From assembly GCF_042662225.1 (NCBI RefSeq), contig NZ_JBHSYQ010000003.1:248001-312000 (forward strand): a stretch of 64,000 nucleotides of DNA. The letters are read 5' to 3'. Below are positions 18,201 through 28,100 of this stretch, piece by piece (the first letter of the stretch is position 1; each line of letters starts with the position of its first letter). This DNA is from Nibribacter roseus (lineage in GTDB: Bacteria; Bacteroidota; Bacteroidia; Cytophagales; Hymenobacteraceae). A program made the position numbers and the translations under genes. The notes under the pieces are model-generated. The model searched no databases, was not told where the DNA came from, and saw only the letters and a list, made by a program, of their open reading frames with translations.

Positions 18201-18529
18201 AAAGTGGATGCTCTGCTTCAGCTACACAGCAAATTACGGTGAGTACCTGTTTAAGTACTGCTGATGTACTACAAGCCAGTACACTGAAAGTTTACCCTAA
18301 CCCTGCCCAGGATAAATTATTCACTGAAGTAAGGCTTCTGAAGAAAGAATCTATTACACTAACATTAACAAACCTGAAAGGGCAAGTTGTCTATAAAACG
18401 ACTGCCTCTGCACCTGCAGGAGAATTTAAGCACGTAGTTCCGGTGCAAGATCTCCCTAAAGGTGTATATGTGTTGCAGTACCATACCTCAGGAGCTGTGA
18501 TGAACCATAAAATAGTGATCGGCAACTAG
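15287..18529 (+). CDS. Large secreted Ig/PKD-repeat protein with T9SS type A sorting domain
   Basis: A 1080-residue secreted protein. A signal peptide (NHLLFLFFCCCLLTALSSSEA) is followed by about eleven repeats of 55-85 residues, each built on the pattern ICxGxSVQLxASGxxSYxWSPATGLxxP, then SATPxASPxxTTTYTVT and GC. The last ~80 residues are a type IX secretion type A sorting domain: LKVYPNPAQDKLFTEVRL, ITLTLTNLKGQVVYK and PKGVYVLQYH ending in KIVIGN. It is exported through T9SS and fixed to or released from the surface; a role in adhesion is inferred from the repeats. No enzymatic domain is seen. It is a single-gene unit with a very strong hairpin terminator. Confidence 0.88.
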   Translation: MRNHLLFLFFCCCLLTALSSSEAKASTILAADTDTLRTLPLSSSTYCVGSSLTVSYYSSLTLASDNVFTIQLSNSSGSFSNPVVLGTVAGTTSGSAQVSIPTSQSAGTRYRIRVVASRATPNMVVENNGTDFRIAVPPAAPVITYNEGLCEGGTLSLSANNVTGATYTWAGPNNFSASGRVVSIPNALANAAGTYTVTMVLNGCSVIGSKEISIKPAMANAGPDLVICLGQSVQLQATGGVSYTWSPSNTLSNANISNPVATPSATTTYTVSVTNENGCVRTDQVVVTVSPLPVITLTPTAASICKGSSVQLQASGAVSYSWSPATGLDDPTSATPIASPDITTTYTVTGTSAAGCISSKTITVTVRPLPVANAGFDRTLCSGQALSMGGTNTSSGTYLWEPATGLSSATVRNPILNIQNTSDEPITTVYKLTVTSNGCVSTDEVAITVNPAVPANAGPDAAICAGGSTQLNASGGVLYKWAPTTNLSDPNIANPVAFPTATTRYIVTVTNAEGCSRNDTVFVNVNPNPVVNITPTAPAICVGSSVQLTASGAATYLWSPATGLDDPTSATPVASPTETTTYTVIGYSAAGCPSVARTVTVRVNPYPVANAGPDKVVCAYQPTVLGAPAVAGYSYQWSPAIGLNNPRAANPTLTYPGDNLTPMKVQYTLTVTANGCVSTDVVEITVNPTAYAGPAVSICKGESTQLQASGGISYSWSPATGLSDPNIANPIATPTATTTYTVTVTGQDRLCSSTASVRVTVNPIPTVTATASTDSPVCPGSPVTLTASGADTYLWSPATGLDNPTSATPVATPKTTTTYTVTGRTRAGCTSTAQVTITVNPAEATITATGPTALCTGDKITLIASEGAAYEWSTGSVKSSIVVSSAGTYTVKVTQANGCSSVSEPIEITVSPSPTTTLNPFATVCKDASAFALEGGSPAGGTYSGKGVFEGQFNPATAGVGTHNITFTYINESGCSASATQQITVSTCLSTADVLQASTLKVYPNPAQDKLFTEVRLLKKESITLTLTNLKGQVVYKTTASAPAGEFKHVVPVQDLPKGVYVLQYHTSGAVMNHKIVIGN

Positions 18530-18536
18530 AGGTTAC

Positions 18537-18593
18537 CAACCCTTAAAATAAAAAAGCCCTGGCATGATCAGGGCTTTTTTATTTTAAGGGTTG
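18537..18593. terminator. Long bidirectional terminator after the T9SS repeat protein
   Basis: Perfect 25-bp arms 18537-18561 and 18569-18593 around a 7-base loop, with the core AAAAAAGCCCTG/CAGGGCTTTTTT giving a U-tract within the stem on either strand. Confidence 0.9.
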
Positions 18594-18974
18594 TCAACCT
18601 CATAGACTCTAATATACTTTTTTGTCTACACCTTTAAAGGGAACAAAGCATTTACTTAAAAAATAATTGTCTAAACATCTTTTCATGTATAAATGACTAC
18701 AGTGGCTATGATACCAACTGCCATATATAGGCAGAGGAGCTGACATTAATAATCTTTCAGCACCTACCTTTTTAAGTTAGGAACGCCACCACAAGCTCCT
18801 GCGCTCTTCATTTATGGGTAAATTAGCCAAAAAGCTTTCTTTATCTTATAAGGTAAGGTTTCCGACTCATATTCAACTACCTACAATAATTACCTGTTCA
18901 GGCTCAAAGCATATTCTACGGGCTGGAGAAATGAATAAGTTTTAAGATTATTCTTGGCCGCGATAACAAAAAGC

Positions 18975-19016
18975 GCGGGAGTTACGCTGGTTTATAAAGA
19001 CCAGCATAACTCCCGC
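18975..19016 (-). terminator. Terminator hairpin for the OmpA-family gene
   Basis: 17-bp stem GCGGGAGTTACGCTGGT / ACCAGCATAACTCCCGC with one G-T pair. Read on the minus strand it is followed by GCTTTTTGTT, so it suits the convergent minus-strand operon. Confidence 0.75.
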
Positions 19017-19098
19017 ATTTATTATTCTTCTTTATAAGAGGCAAGTGGCCTACATGATCACGTCTTATCAAATAAGAGATTGGAATGAAGACCAAATT

Positions 19099-19134
19099 GT
19101 TTTTAAGCCATTTTTACAAAAACAGGCCAAAAAC
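19099..19134. repeat. Family A palindromic repeat, copy 6
   Basis: GTTTTTAAGCCATTTTTAC then AAAAACAGGCCAAAAAC, ten bases past the stop of the OmpA-family gene. Confidence 0.75.
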
Positions 19135-19144
19135 GAGGGAAGAT

Positions 19145-21178
19145 TTACTTCTTCAGGATTTTGAACTCTGTCCGACGGTTAAGCTGATGTTCTTCTTCTG
19201 AACAGGAAACTCCGTCTTTGCAATGGTTCAGTAGCTTTGTTTCTCCGTATCCTTTGTCTACAACTCTTTTAGGATCTATACCCTGAGAAATTATGTATTT
19301 CACTGCAACCGAGGCTCTCATATCAGAAAGTATTTGATTATAGCGGTGCGATTCACGGCTATCGGTATGAGAACTCAATTCTATTTTAACAGTAGGGTTG
19401 TCCCTTAGCATAGCCACTACTTTATCTAGTTCAACTATTGCCTCGGGGCGTAGATCATACTTGTCAAGATCATAGTATATGTTTTCAATTACTATGGGCC
19501 TATTAGGTGTATCTCGCTCCATCACCATTTCAACTTGTACAGTGTCTGTTACCTTACGGCAATCTGGCGTCACCTGATAGGTCCTGTTCAAAAAGCCTTT
19601 CTTGCTTCCTTTGATCATGTATGATCTGTTGGTTTGCACCTCAAACAGAAAATGGCCATTCTCATCAGACATCAATTTAAATGGGGCAGCCCCTTCCTCT
19701 CCAACCACTGTTACTTCTAACTGTACATCTTCTACGGGTTCTACCTGATACTGCCCATTACGGCTTCTAGTTCGCATGTAAGTAACACCAGCAAGTTTAC
19801 AGGGTATTTCCAGAGGCTTGAATCTGTAAATGTTATCAGAGCCTCCGCCTTCTTCCCGGTTAGAAGAAAGATAGCCACTCCTGCCGTCACTTTCATAAAT
19901 CAAACCAAAATCATCACGAGGCGAGTTAAAGGGGTGCTGTAGATTCTTCAGATTACTCCAGTTACTCAGGCTACCTTCGGCAGAAAAGATATCTAAACCT
20001 CCCATACCTAAATGCCCATCAGAAGAGAAGTATAGCGCGCCATTGGCATGCACTACCGGAAACACCTCTTTTCCTGGAGTATTAATGGCAGGACCCGCAT
20101 TTTTGGGCGTGGACCAAGTCCCATCTTTCTGTCTTTCACTAAAATAAATATCTGTTTGACCAAAACCGCCTGGCATGTCAGACGCAAAGTAAAGAACCTG
20201 CCCATCTGGAGAAAGAGCAGGATGCCCTACTGAGTAAGAATCACCCTTGTTGAAGGTAAAGGGCTTAACATCTTGCCACTTGTCATTCTTGTAGGTGGCA
20301 CTGTAAATTTCAAGTCTATTAATGAACTTGTCATTTTTAGAATACCGCTGCCAACTGTCGCCCGCAGCTAGCGCTTCGGGTAAAACTTTGTTATGCACCT
20401 GCTTCGTTCTGGTAAAGAAAATCTCGTTTTGGTTTGGCGAGAATGTAGCTGTAGCGTTGTGGTATTGGGTATTAATTGATTTCTCTAATGCTTTGATATT
20501 GCCCCAGGTGTTACCTTTACGTTCTGCGAAATAAAGCTGAATATAAGCAGTACCCGTCCAGCCATACACTCTCTGATCAGCTGTGCTCTGTGCGCGTAAA
20601 CGGTCTGAAGAGAAAACCAATCCATTCCGGAAGAAGACTGGGCTAAAGTCAGCAAACTCTGTATTAAGAGCACTATCTAAATAAACTTCTACTGGCTCAG
20701 GCCGTGCCAATGTTTGCATAGCCCAATCGCAGCTGGCTATGAGTTTCTCTACTTCAGTTTGTTTGCCAGGCTCACGTTGGGCAAAAAGTTTATAAATCTG
20801 TTTTGCTTCAGCATACTTACCATTCTGGCGGCAGGCGTTGGCAAAGTAGAGTAAGTTCTCTGAAGAAGAATTAGGAAAGCTGATAGTTTGACGATACCAA
20901 AACTCTGCTTCTTCGGGCAGGTTCATGTGCCGGTAACAATGGGCAATATTTTCTATTATATGAAGGGAAGGCTCATTTTGTGTCAGGAGCTTTTTGTACT
21001 CTTCCAGTGCTAAGGCATAATCAAAATCATTGTAATGCTTATCTGCTTTAGCGGTAGGAGTTTGTGCCTGTACCGTACCTACCCCAACACCTATCGTCAA
21101 GAACAGACACAGAAAAGCCTGAAACAAGAAGAAAAGCTTTGCTCCTGAAAACAATTTACTGATAATACTTTTATCCAT
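19145..21178 (-). CDS. OmpA-family protein with TPR and PD40 repeats (PorE/SprE-neighbour type)
   Basis: A 677-residue outer-membrane-associated protein. A signal peptide ends near VQAQ (~40). Residues ~45-150 are TPR-like (YNDFDYALALEEYKKLL; PEEAEFWYRQTI; GKYAEAKQIYKLFA). Residues ~165-440 contain PD40/WD40-like strands (FADFSPVFFRNGLVFSSDR; VGHPALSPDGQVLYFASD; FGQTDIYFSERQ; YLSSNREEGGGSDNIYRF). Then comes a carboxypeptidase-regulatory-like domain (~460-530), and a C-terminal OmpA domain with ELSSHTDSRESHRYNQILSD and ASVAVKYIISQGI for peptidoglycan binding. This set is shared with PorE-type T9SS proteins. It lies 38 bases after the PorP/SprF gene in the same operon, so it probably links the adhesin/SprF unit to peptidoglycan. 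Confidence 0.87.
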   Translation of the reverse strand: MDKSIISKLFSGAKLFFLFQAFLCLFLTIGVGVGTVQAQTPTAKADKHYNDFDYALALEEYKKLLTQNEPSLHIIENIAHCYRHMNLPEEAEFWYRQTISFPNSSSENLLYFANACRQNGKYAEAKQIYKLFAQREPGKQTEVEKLIASCDWAMQTLARPEPVEVYLDSALNTEFADFSPVFFRNGLVFSSDRLRAQSTADQRVYGWTGTAYIQLYFAERKGNTWGNIKALEKSINTQYHNATATFSPNQNEIFFTRTKQVHNKVLPEALAAGDSWQRYSKNDKFINRLEIYSATYKNDKWQDVKPFTFNKGDSYSVGHPALSPDGQVLYFASDMPGGFGQTDIYFSERQKDGTWSTPKNAGPAINTPGKEVFPVVHANGALYFSSDGHLGMGGLDIFSAEGSLSNWSNLKNLQHPFNSPRDDFGLIYESDGRSGYLSSNREEGGGSDNIYRFKPLEIPCKLAGVTYMRTRSRNGQYQVEPVEDVQLEVTVVGEEGAAPFKLMSDENGHFLFEVQTNRSYMIKGSKKGFLNRTYQVTPDCRKVTDTVQVEMVMERDTPNRPIVIENIYYDLDKYDLRPEAIVELDKVVAMLRDNPTVKIELSSHTDSRESHRYNQILSDMRASVAVKYIISQGIDPKRVVDKGYGETKLLNHCKDGVSCSEEEHQLNRRTEFKILKK

Positions 21179-21216
21179 TCTAAGTACTAGACTAAATGCC
21201 TGATGTGGTCTCCTGC

Positions 21217-22173
21217 TTAAAAATAACGAGGGGTAAGCATACGGCCATATTGCTTCTTCAGGAAAAAGTATCCTACTGAAATTTCGTGGCTTGAATAATT
21301 TTGGAAGACGTTTAATGAGTAGTCATATGAATAGCCGAATCGGAGCCTTGGTGAGGCATAAAATTCTACCATGGCAGCCATGGCATTTCCAAGCCTGGTA
21401 TTCATGGCATATGTTTCATCATTGAAAATGTTGAGGGTTGTCCGGAAAGAGGCTCCTAACCAAATCTGCTCCTTGAATAGCATAAAGGCATTTAAATCTA
21501 AAGCTGCTGGTCCACTGAAATCTTCTTTCAACAATACACTTGGTTTAAACTTCATGTTTCGCCCAAGATCAATAATACCGCCAGTGGTTAAATAAAAGTG
21601 TGGTCTGGGATCTGTGGGAAGCCCCTCCTTGAACAGCACTAAATTACCCACTGACGCCCCTGCATAAAAGATGTCACTGAAAAGATAAGCCCCCAGCTTC
21701 GCATTTGGCCTGATGGCTCTTTCAACTCCCATAGGAATTGCATAATCGTCGCGTTCCGCGGGAGTAAGCATGGTACCATCCATTACTTGTTGCGTAGCAC
21801 CCAAGGAAATACCTACCGCTAATTTAGTTTTCCTGCTTAAGTCTATTCTTACCGCGCTACTTACCGTTGCCTCAGTAAAGCGTTGAGGCCCTAACCTATC
21901 ATGCATAATGGTTACGCCGGCCCCCAACTTCTTGTTAAGATTTCCGTCTATGCCTACAGTTTGGCTAAGGGGTGCTCCGGGTAACCCAGTCCATTGAGTA
22001 CGCACCGAAGTACTTAAGCTTGTATAGCCTTTACTACCTGCATAAGCCGGATTCAAAAACAAACCATTGAACATGTACTGTGAGAATTGAGGATTTTGCT
22101 GTGCATGCGCAGCAAGAGGAATTCCCATGTAAATGCCAAGTACTGTACTCAATAAAAGTAAAACTCTTTTCAT
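21217..22173 (-). CDS. PorP/SprF family type IX secretion membrane protein
   Basis: A 318-residue PorP/SprF protein. A signal peptide (MKRVLLLLSTVLGIYMGIPL, cleavage after AHA) leads to the family hallmark QQNPQFSQYMFNGLFLNPAY followed by AGSKG. The rest is beta-strand rich, as in an outer-membrane barrel (GVTIMHDRLGPQRFTEATVS; LRFGYSYDYSLNVFQNYSSH), ending in EISVGYFFLKK. SprF-type proteins are needed for surface export of the type B-tail adhesin encoded directly upstream; here that is the 2243-residue protein, only 13 bases away. The pairing is the standard arrangement in Bacteroidota. It is certain as to family; which adhesin it serves is inferred from position. Confidence 0.93.
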   Translation of the reverse strand: MKRVLLLLSTVLGIYMGIPLAAHAQQNPQFSQYMFNGLFLNPAYAGSKGYTSLSTSVRTQWTGLPGAPLSQTVGIDGNLNKKLGAGVTIMHDRLGPQRFTEATVSSAVRIDLSRKTKLAVGISLGATQQVMDGTMLTPAERDDYAIPMGVERAIRPNAKLGAYLFSDIFYAGASVGNLVLFKEGLPTDPRPHFYLTTGGIIDLGRNMKFKPSVLLKEDFSGPAALDLNAFMLFKEQIWLGASFRTTLNIFNDETYAMNTRLGNAMAAMVEFYASPRLRFGYSYDYSLNVFQNYSSHEISVGYFFLKKQYGRMLTPRYF

Positions 22174-22186
22174 TAATTTCTTTTAC

Positions 22187-25100
22187 CTAACGTACCAACA
22201 CCACATAGCCTTTTAAAGTCACTTCCTCACCTTCACATAGACGAACCTTCAATACATAATAATAGGTTCCTTCTGCCAAGCCACCGCCGTTCCAAGTATT
22301 CTTATATCCTCTTTGACGGAATACTTCACTTCCCCATCTGTTTATAACCACCAACTCATTGGCTGGGTAGTTTAACAGATGCTTAATTTCCCAAAGATCA
22401 TTCTTTCCGTCATTATTTGGAGAGAAAGTATTAGGCACCTCTACTTTTGGAGCTAACGGAACTGGCACAATATCATATACATCTGTCAAGATGCTACAAC
22501 CATTGTTACTGATTTCCAACTGAACCTGTCCTGGCACCTGACGGCCATCTTCCGGACCTTTCACTTTGATAAGGTTAGTTCCCTGCCCGCTTACTATGCT
22601 ATAGTTAGATCCTCCTGAAATTATCTTCCAGGTGTAGTTCACTCCAGGCACTGAAGGTACTGAGAACTGGTAACCTATACAGGCAGTGCTTTCATCTTTT
22701 ATTGTTGGCTTATCTCCAAGAGTTGGGGCAACAGTAACCTGCACAGTAGAGGTTTTACTTTCGCCACAAGGAGAAACTGCAGTTAATTTCAATTCTACTG
22801 CACCTTCTTTCTCTGCTGTTAAAGTTACGGAATTTGTTCCTGCACCACTAATTACTTTCCAACCTGTTGGCACCTGCCAGGTGTAAGTTACGCCAGCAAC
22901 TGAAGCTACTTTATATTCTTGTGCAATGTTTCCTAAGCAGAATTTCTTTGGTCCTTCAATCGCCATAGAAGGAAGAGGTCCTGTTGGCACCGCAATAACG
23001 TCTATGCTTCTTGAGACAATGCCTCCACAGCTATTGGTTGCAGTAAACTCAAGCTTACCTGAAGAAGTAGGAGTTACCGTAAGAGTAGTAGTACCCTGAC
23101 CTGAAACCAGTGTCCAATCAGTAGGATAAGTCCATTTGTAGACATCTGCCCCTGTCACGCCACTGATGCTATAAGTAACGGTGCCTCCATTAGTACAAAC
23201 TGCATTTGAACCAACTATTTCACCAGCAATTTCAGGCTTGCTTAGCTGAGGCGCTACTGCTACTTTTTGGACTGCACTGGTACCACAGCTATTTTTGGCC
23301 ACTACGCTTACTTCCCCGGCTAATTTACCCGCCGTCAGTGTAATACTTGTAGTTCCTTGGCCTGACTGTATTTTCCAATCGGCTGGGAAGCTCCAAACGT
23401 ATGAAGATGCACCAGCCACTGGGTTAATATTAAACACCAACGCATTCTGTCCCTCACAAGGAGTTAAGTGATCGGCATTTACTTGAATGGCACCAGGAGT
23501 AGCCAAATTACCGTCTACCACTTGTACTTGCTTAGTACCTGCACTTGAGCTATTTCCACAGGCATTTTTAGCAACTACTCTAACGGTTCCAGTAGATACT
23601 GCCTTAAGAGTAATGGTAGTAGTACCTTGCCCACTAACATATTCCCAATTTGTAGGATAAGTCCATTCATAAGAGCCTGCCCCTGTTACTGCACCTATAG
23701 CATAAGTAACAGTGGTGTTAGAACAAACCTCCGCAGGGCCTGTGATCTCACCAACAGCATCTGGAACAGAATTAGATATTTGCACATCTACGCCTGATTC
23801 ATTGCTTCTACTACAATCGTTTTTGGCCAGAACTGAAACTCTACCTGCCGCAGATCCAGGTTTAACTGTTATAGAAGAAGTACCTTCTCCATTTACTATT
23901 GTCCAACCAGTTGGCAGTTTCCACTCATAACCGGTAGCTCCGGCTACTGGTGAAACAGAATATTTAGCCTGTGTACTTGTAGCACATAACACCATTTCAC
24001 CGGCAATTGCTCCTGGAGCGGCCAGAGTACCTGGATTCACCGTAACAGCCAGTGCTTTTTTAGCACTTGCTCCGCATCCGTTCACAGCCGTTACAGCCAC
24101 TTCTCCAGAATTGGCTCCAGCTTTCACCTGTATTGTCAAGGTGTTATGACCGCTTACTATTGTCCAGCCAGCTGGCAGACTCCATTGGCAAGATACATAA
24201 CCTGCAATAGGGTCAATAGAATAAGTCTGTACAGAGCCTTCACAAATTGCTCCTGCCCCCTTCACTGCACTTAGCACAGGCACACCAGTAGAAATGCTCA
24301 CAGACTTTGTTTTGGCCTCACTAACGCCGCAGTTATTTTCAGCTTTAACAGAGATGGTTCCTGGAGTAGACCCTACTTTTACAACTATTGAACTAGAACC
24401 ACTTCCAGAGACAACAGCCCAGCCAGCAGGAAGCTCCCACCGATAAGTAATACCTGCCACCGGATTTTCTACCTGATATGTTTCCTGTGACCCAGCACAA
24501 ACACTTGCTGTACCAATTATAGAGGCTGGAACAACCGGACCGGTGAGATTTGGCGCAGCAGAAAAAGTAACTGTTTTACTAGTCACACATGCATTAGAGG
24601 CATATACACTGATGTTACCACTCGCTTTACCAGTTCTTACTACGATTTTGTTTGTACCCTGACCTGAGGTAATACTCCAGTCTGAAGGAAGTGACCAGGT
24701 ATATTTATCTACGCCAGCTATAGGATCAACTGAATACTCAATGCCGCCAATTTCCTGGCATGGGTTCTGTTCTCCTTTAATAGCGCCCAATGCAATTTCT
24801 GCTGTAGTACTTACACTAACCAAAGTAGAATCTGCGGTTGTGCTGCAGTAATTGCCAGCCACTACTTTGATATATCCTCCTGCATTGCCCGGCTTTACTC
24901 TTATCTCTCTACTTCTTTGACCAGAGAGAATTGACCAACCAGCAGGTACTGTCCAGATATAGTCTTTAGTACCGGCAGCCTCCGGAACAGAGTAAGTACG
25001 AGCCTGATCAGATACACAGAATGCTTTGTCACCACTAATTGGCCCTACTTGCGCAGGAGCACCCAGTGACATATTTATTTCTTTGAAGGATGCCGCACTG

Positions 25101-28100
25101 GTGCCACAGCTATTTTTTGCACTTACGCGCACCTGAGCAGTGCTTTGTCCTGCTTTTACCACAATAGAAGTAGAGCCTTGCCCACTAATAATTGACCAAC
25201 CAGTAGGAACCTCCCAAACATACTCAGACGCACCTGATACTGCCGCAATGGAATATGTCTGGGTAGCATTAGCACAAATGTCAGCTGATCCGGAAATGTC
25301 TCCCGGCTTAGCAGGGGCATTAGAAGACATTGCCACTGCTATTTGTTGAGAAGAACTCTGACCACAGCTATTTACCGCTGACACTCTTACAGCGCCAGCT
25401 GTTGACCCAGGTCTTACCGAAATAGACAAAGAGCCTTGCCCTGAAACAATGGTCCAACCGGCAGGAACCTCCCACCTGTAGCTTGTAGCACCAGATGCGG
25501 CGGCAACAGTATATTGAACATTAGGTCCTGCATTGGCACAAAGAGCATCTGGTCCCGTAATATTACTAGAGAATACAGGCACTCCATTATTAGGCGCAAC
25601 TGAATAAGCTGCCTCAGCACTAGTACCACAGCTATTGTTTGGCCTTACTTTTATAGAACCTGCAGCTGTACCTACTACTACCGTTATCTTTGGTGATCCT
25701 TGTCCTTTTACAAAGCTCCATCCGTTGGGAAGGGTCCAGTTATAGCCGTATCCTTTTACTGAATCTTTCACAGCATAGACTTCTTGCCTACCGACACATG
25801 GCGCCGCCTCCCCTATAATGGTAGTTGGAGTTGTTGGAATACCATCTGAAGGAGTGACCGACAAAGTTACAGCAGCACTCTGTCCGCAATTATTTTTTGT
25901 GAAAACGGATATTTGCCCAGTTGTGCGGCCAGGTTTTACAGAAATTTCCCGGGTTCCCTGACCACTGTTGATGGTCCATCCTGAAGGCACTGTCCAAACG
26001 TATTCATCGGCGCCAGTCACGGCCGCAACAGAATAAATAATTTCACCCTGACCTGCGCACGGATTAGTACCATTGCCAGTAAAAGTGATAGCAGAAGGAG
26101 TAGCCGGCTGTTGCAAGCTGAAAGTCACAGCCAAAGTCTGCTCAGGCCCAACCCCGCAGGCACTATTAATTTTCACCCGTATTACACCTGCAGAGCCAAC
26201 TTTAACCCGAACGCTTCTGGTGTTTTGCCCAGATAAAATAACCCAATCATTTGGAACAGCCCACTGATAAGCAGTAGCCCCCTGAACCGCCGCAACAGAA
26301 AATACTTGTTCTGCATTGGCAGCACATAATTTAGTTTCACCTGATATTGCACCTGCAGCTAAAGCACTTGTTAGAACAGTCACTGTTTTACTAACAGCCG
26401 GACCATCTCCACAACCATTATTAGCCTTCACAGAAACCACACCTGATGCCCCTACTTTCACCACCAGCGTTGTGGTACCCTGACCACTCACTACAGTCCA
26501 GCTAGAAGGGAAAGACCATTGGTAAGACAAAGCACCGTTCACGGCTGCCACACTAAAAGTAGCCTCAGATTGAGCACATACGAAATTCAAACCATTTATG
26601 GAAGCAGGAGCTGCCGCTAAGCCAGAAGAGACAACTACTGCCAAAGACTTTTCTGAACTCAACCCACAGCCATTCTTTGCAGTCAACGTCACGTTACCAG
26701 ATGAACTACCTGGACGCACGGTAAGTGTGGTGCCCTGCGCAGAAAGAATGGTCCAGCCAGATGGCACCTTCCACAGGTATTCAGAGGCTCCCTGAACAGC
26801 ACCTTCTATAGTATACGTTACGGAAGCTGTATTTCCGGCACATAAAGTTTGAGGGCCTTTTAGCTCAAAATTAGCAATTGGCACACCATTAGATGGCGTT
26901 ACAGACAATACTCCTGCCTCGCTAACACCACAGCCATTAGAGGCTCTAACTCTGATTTCACCAGCAACCGTGCCAACCAATACTTTTACAGTATTGGTTC
27001 CTTGCCCGCTAATGAAGCTCCAACCATTAGGCAACTCCCAGTCATAGCTTGAAACAAAATCAGAACCTGTTGCCACAAACGTAGCTTCCTTTCCAATACA
27101 AGGAAAAGTTTCACCCTGAACCGTAGGGACAGCAGGCGCAAGAGATGTTGGACTTACAGATAGAAAAACAGTAGTACTAATTCCACAAGCGTTCTCAGCG
27201 AACACTGTTACTCTACCGGCGTTTTTGCCTACAACTACCGAAATAGAGTTGGTACCCTGTCCGCTGCTAATCACCCATCCTGAAGGCACATTCCAAGTAT
27301 ATTCAGTGGCTCCTGCTACTGCATCAATAGAATAAACTACACCTTCTTTTCCAATACAAGGAATGGCAACCCCTTTTATGGCAGATGGGGAGTCTGGCAC
27401 TTTAGAGTTTACCTCTACTCTAAGAGAGGCTTTAGCTTCTGTATTACAAACTCCTACAGCCGTTACGCTAACTTCGCCATTTCCAGCGCCAGCAGTAACT
27501 CTAATCTCTCTTGTTCCCTGCCCAGACACAATTGACCAGCCTGCAGGAACACTCCACCTGTATTCTTTTATACCCAGTACTTCTTTTACAGAATAAACGT
27601 GTGCAGCACCAGAGGCACAAAGGGAAGCGTTACCAGTTATCTCCCCAAGCACAGGAGCTTCATTTATTCCCTGCACATTCAAAGAAACAGACTGGCTAAC
27701 TCCACAGGCATTTTGCGCCTGCACAGTAATTACTCCGGCCCCGGCAGCAGGTCTCACTACTATTTCAGTGGTACCCTGTCCACTTATGATACTCCAACCA
27801 GCGGAAGTTGTCCATTGGTAGTTTCTAGCATTTGGTACTGCATCTACCTTGTAAGTAACTGTACCAGCGGTTGCGCAAACTATGGCATCACCATTGATTC
27901 TGGCTGGAGCAGCCGGCGTGCTAGGCGAAACCAAAACTTCCAGATCTCTGTTTGCACTTCCCCCGCAACCATTATCAGCAGTTACTTTAATGGTGCCACT
28001 GGCTGAACCTGCATTTACTTTTATGGCATTGGTTCCAGCTCCTTCAACTATGGCCCAACCGTCAGGCAAAGTCCAAGTATAAGCAATTGCCCCTGGCACT

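Larger units (their letters stand above)
18594..19144. other. Intergenic region between convergent genes
   Basis: About 550 bases with no convincing gene. It contains a terminator hairpin (18975-19016) and family A copy 6 (19099-19134); the rest is AT-rich with nothing recognisable. Confidence 0.6.
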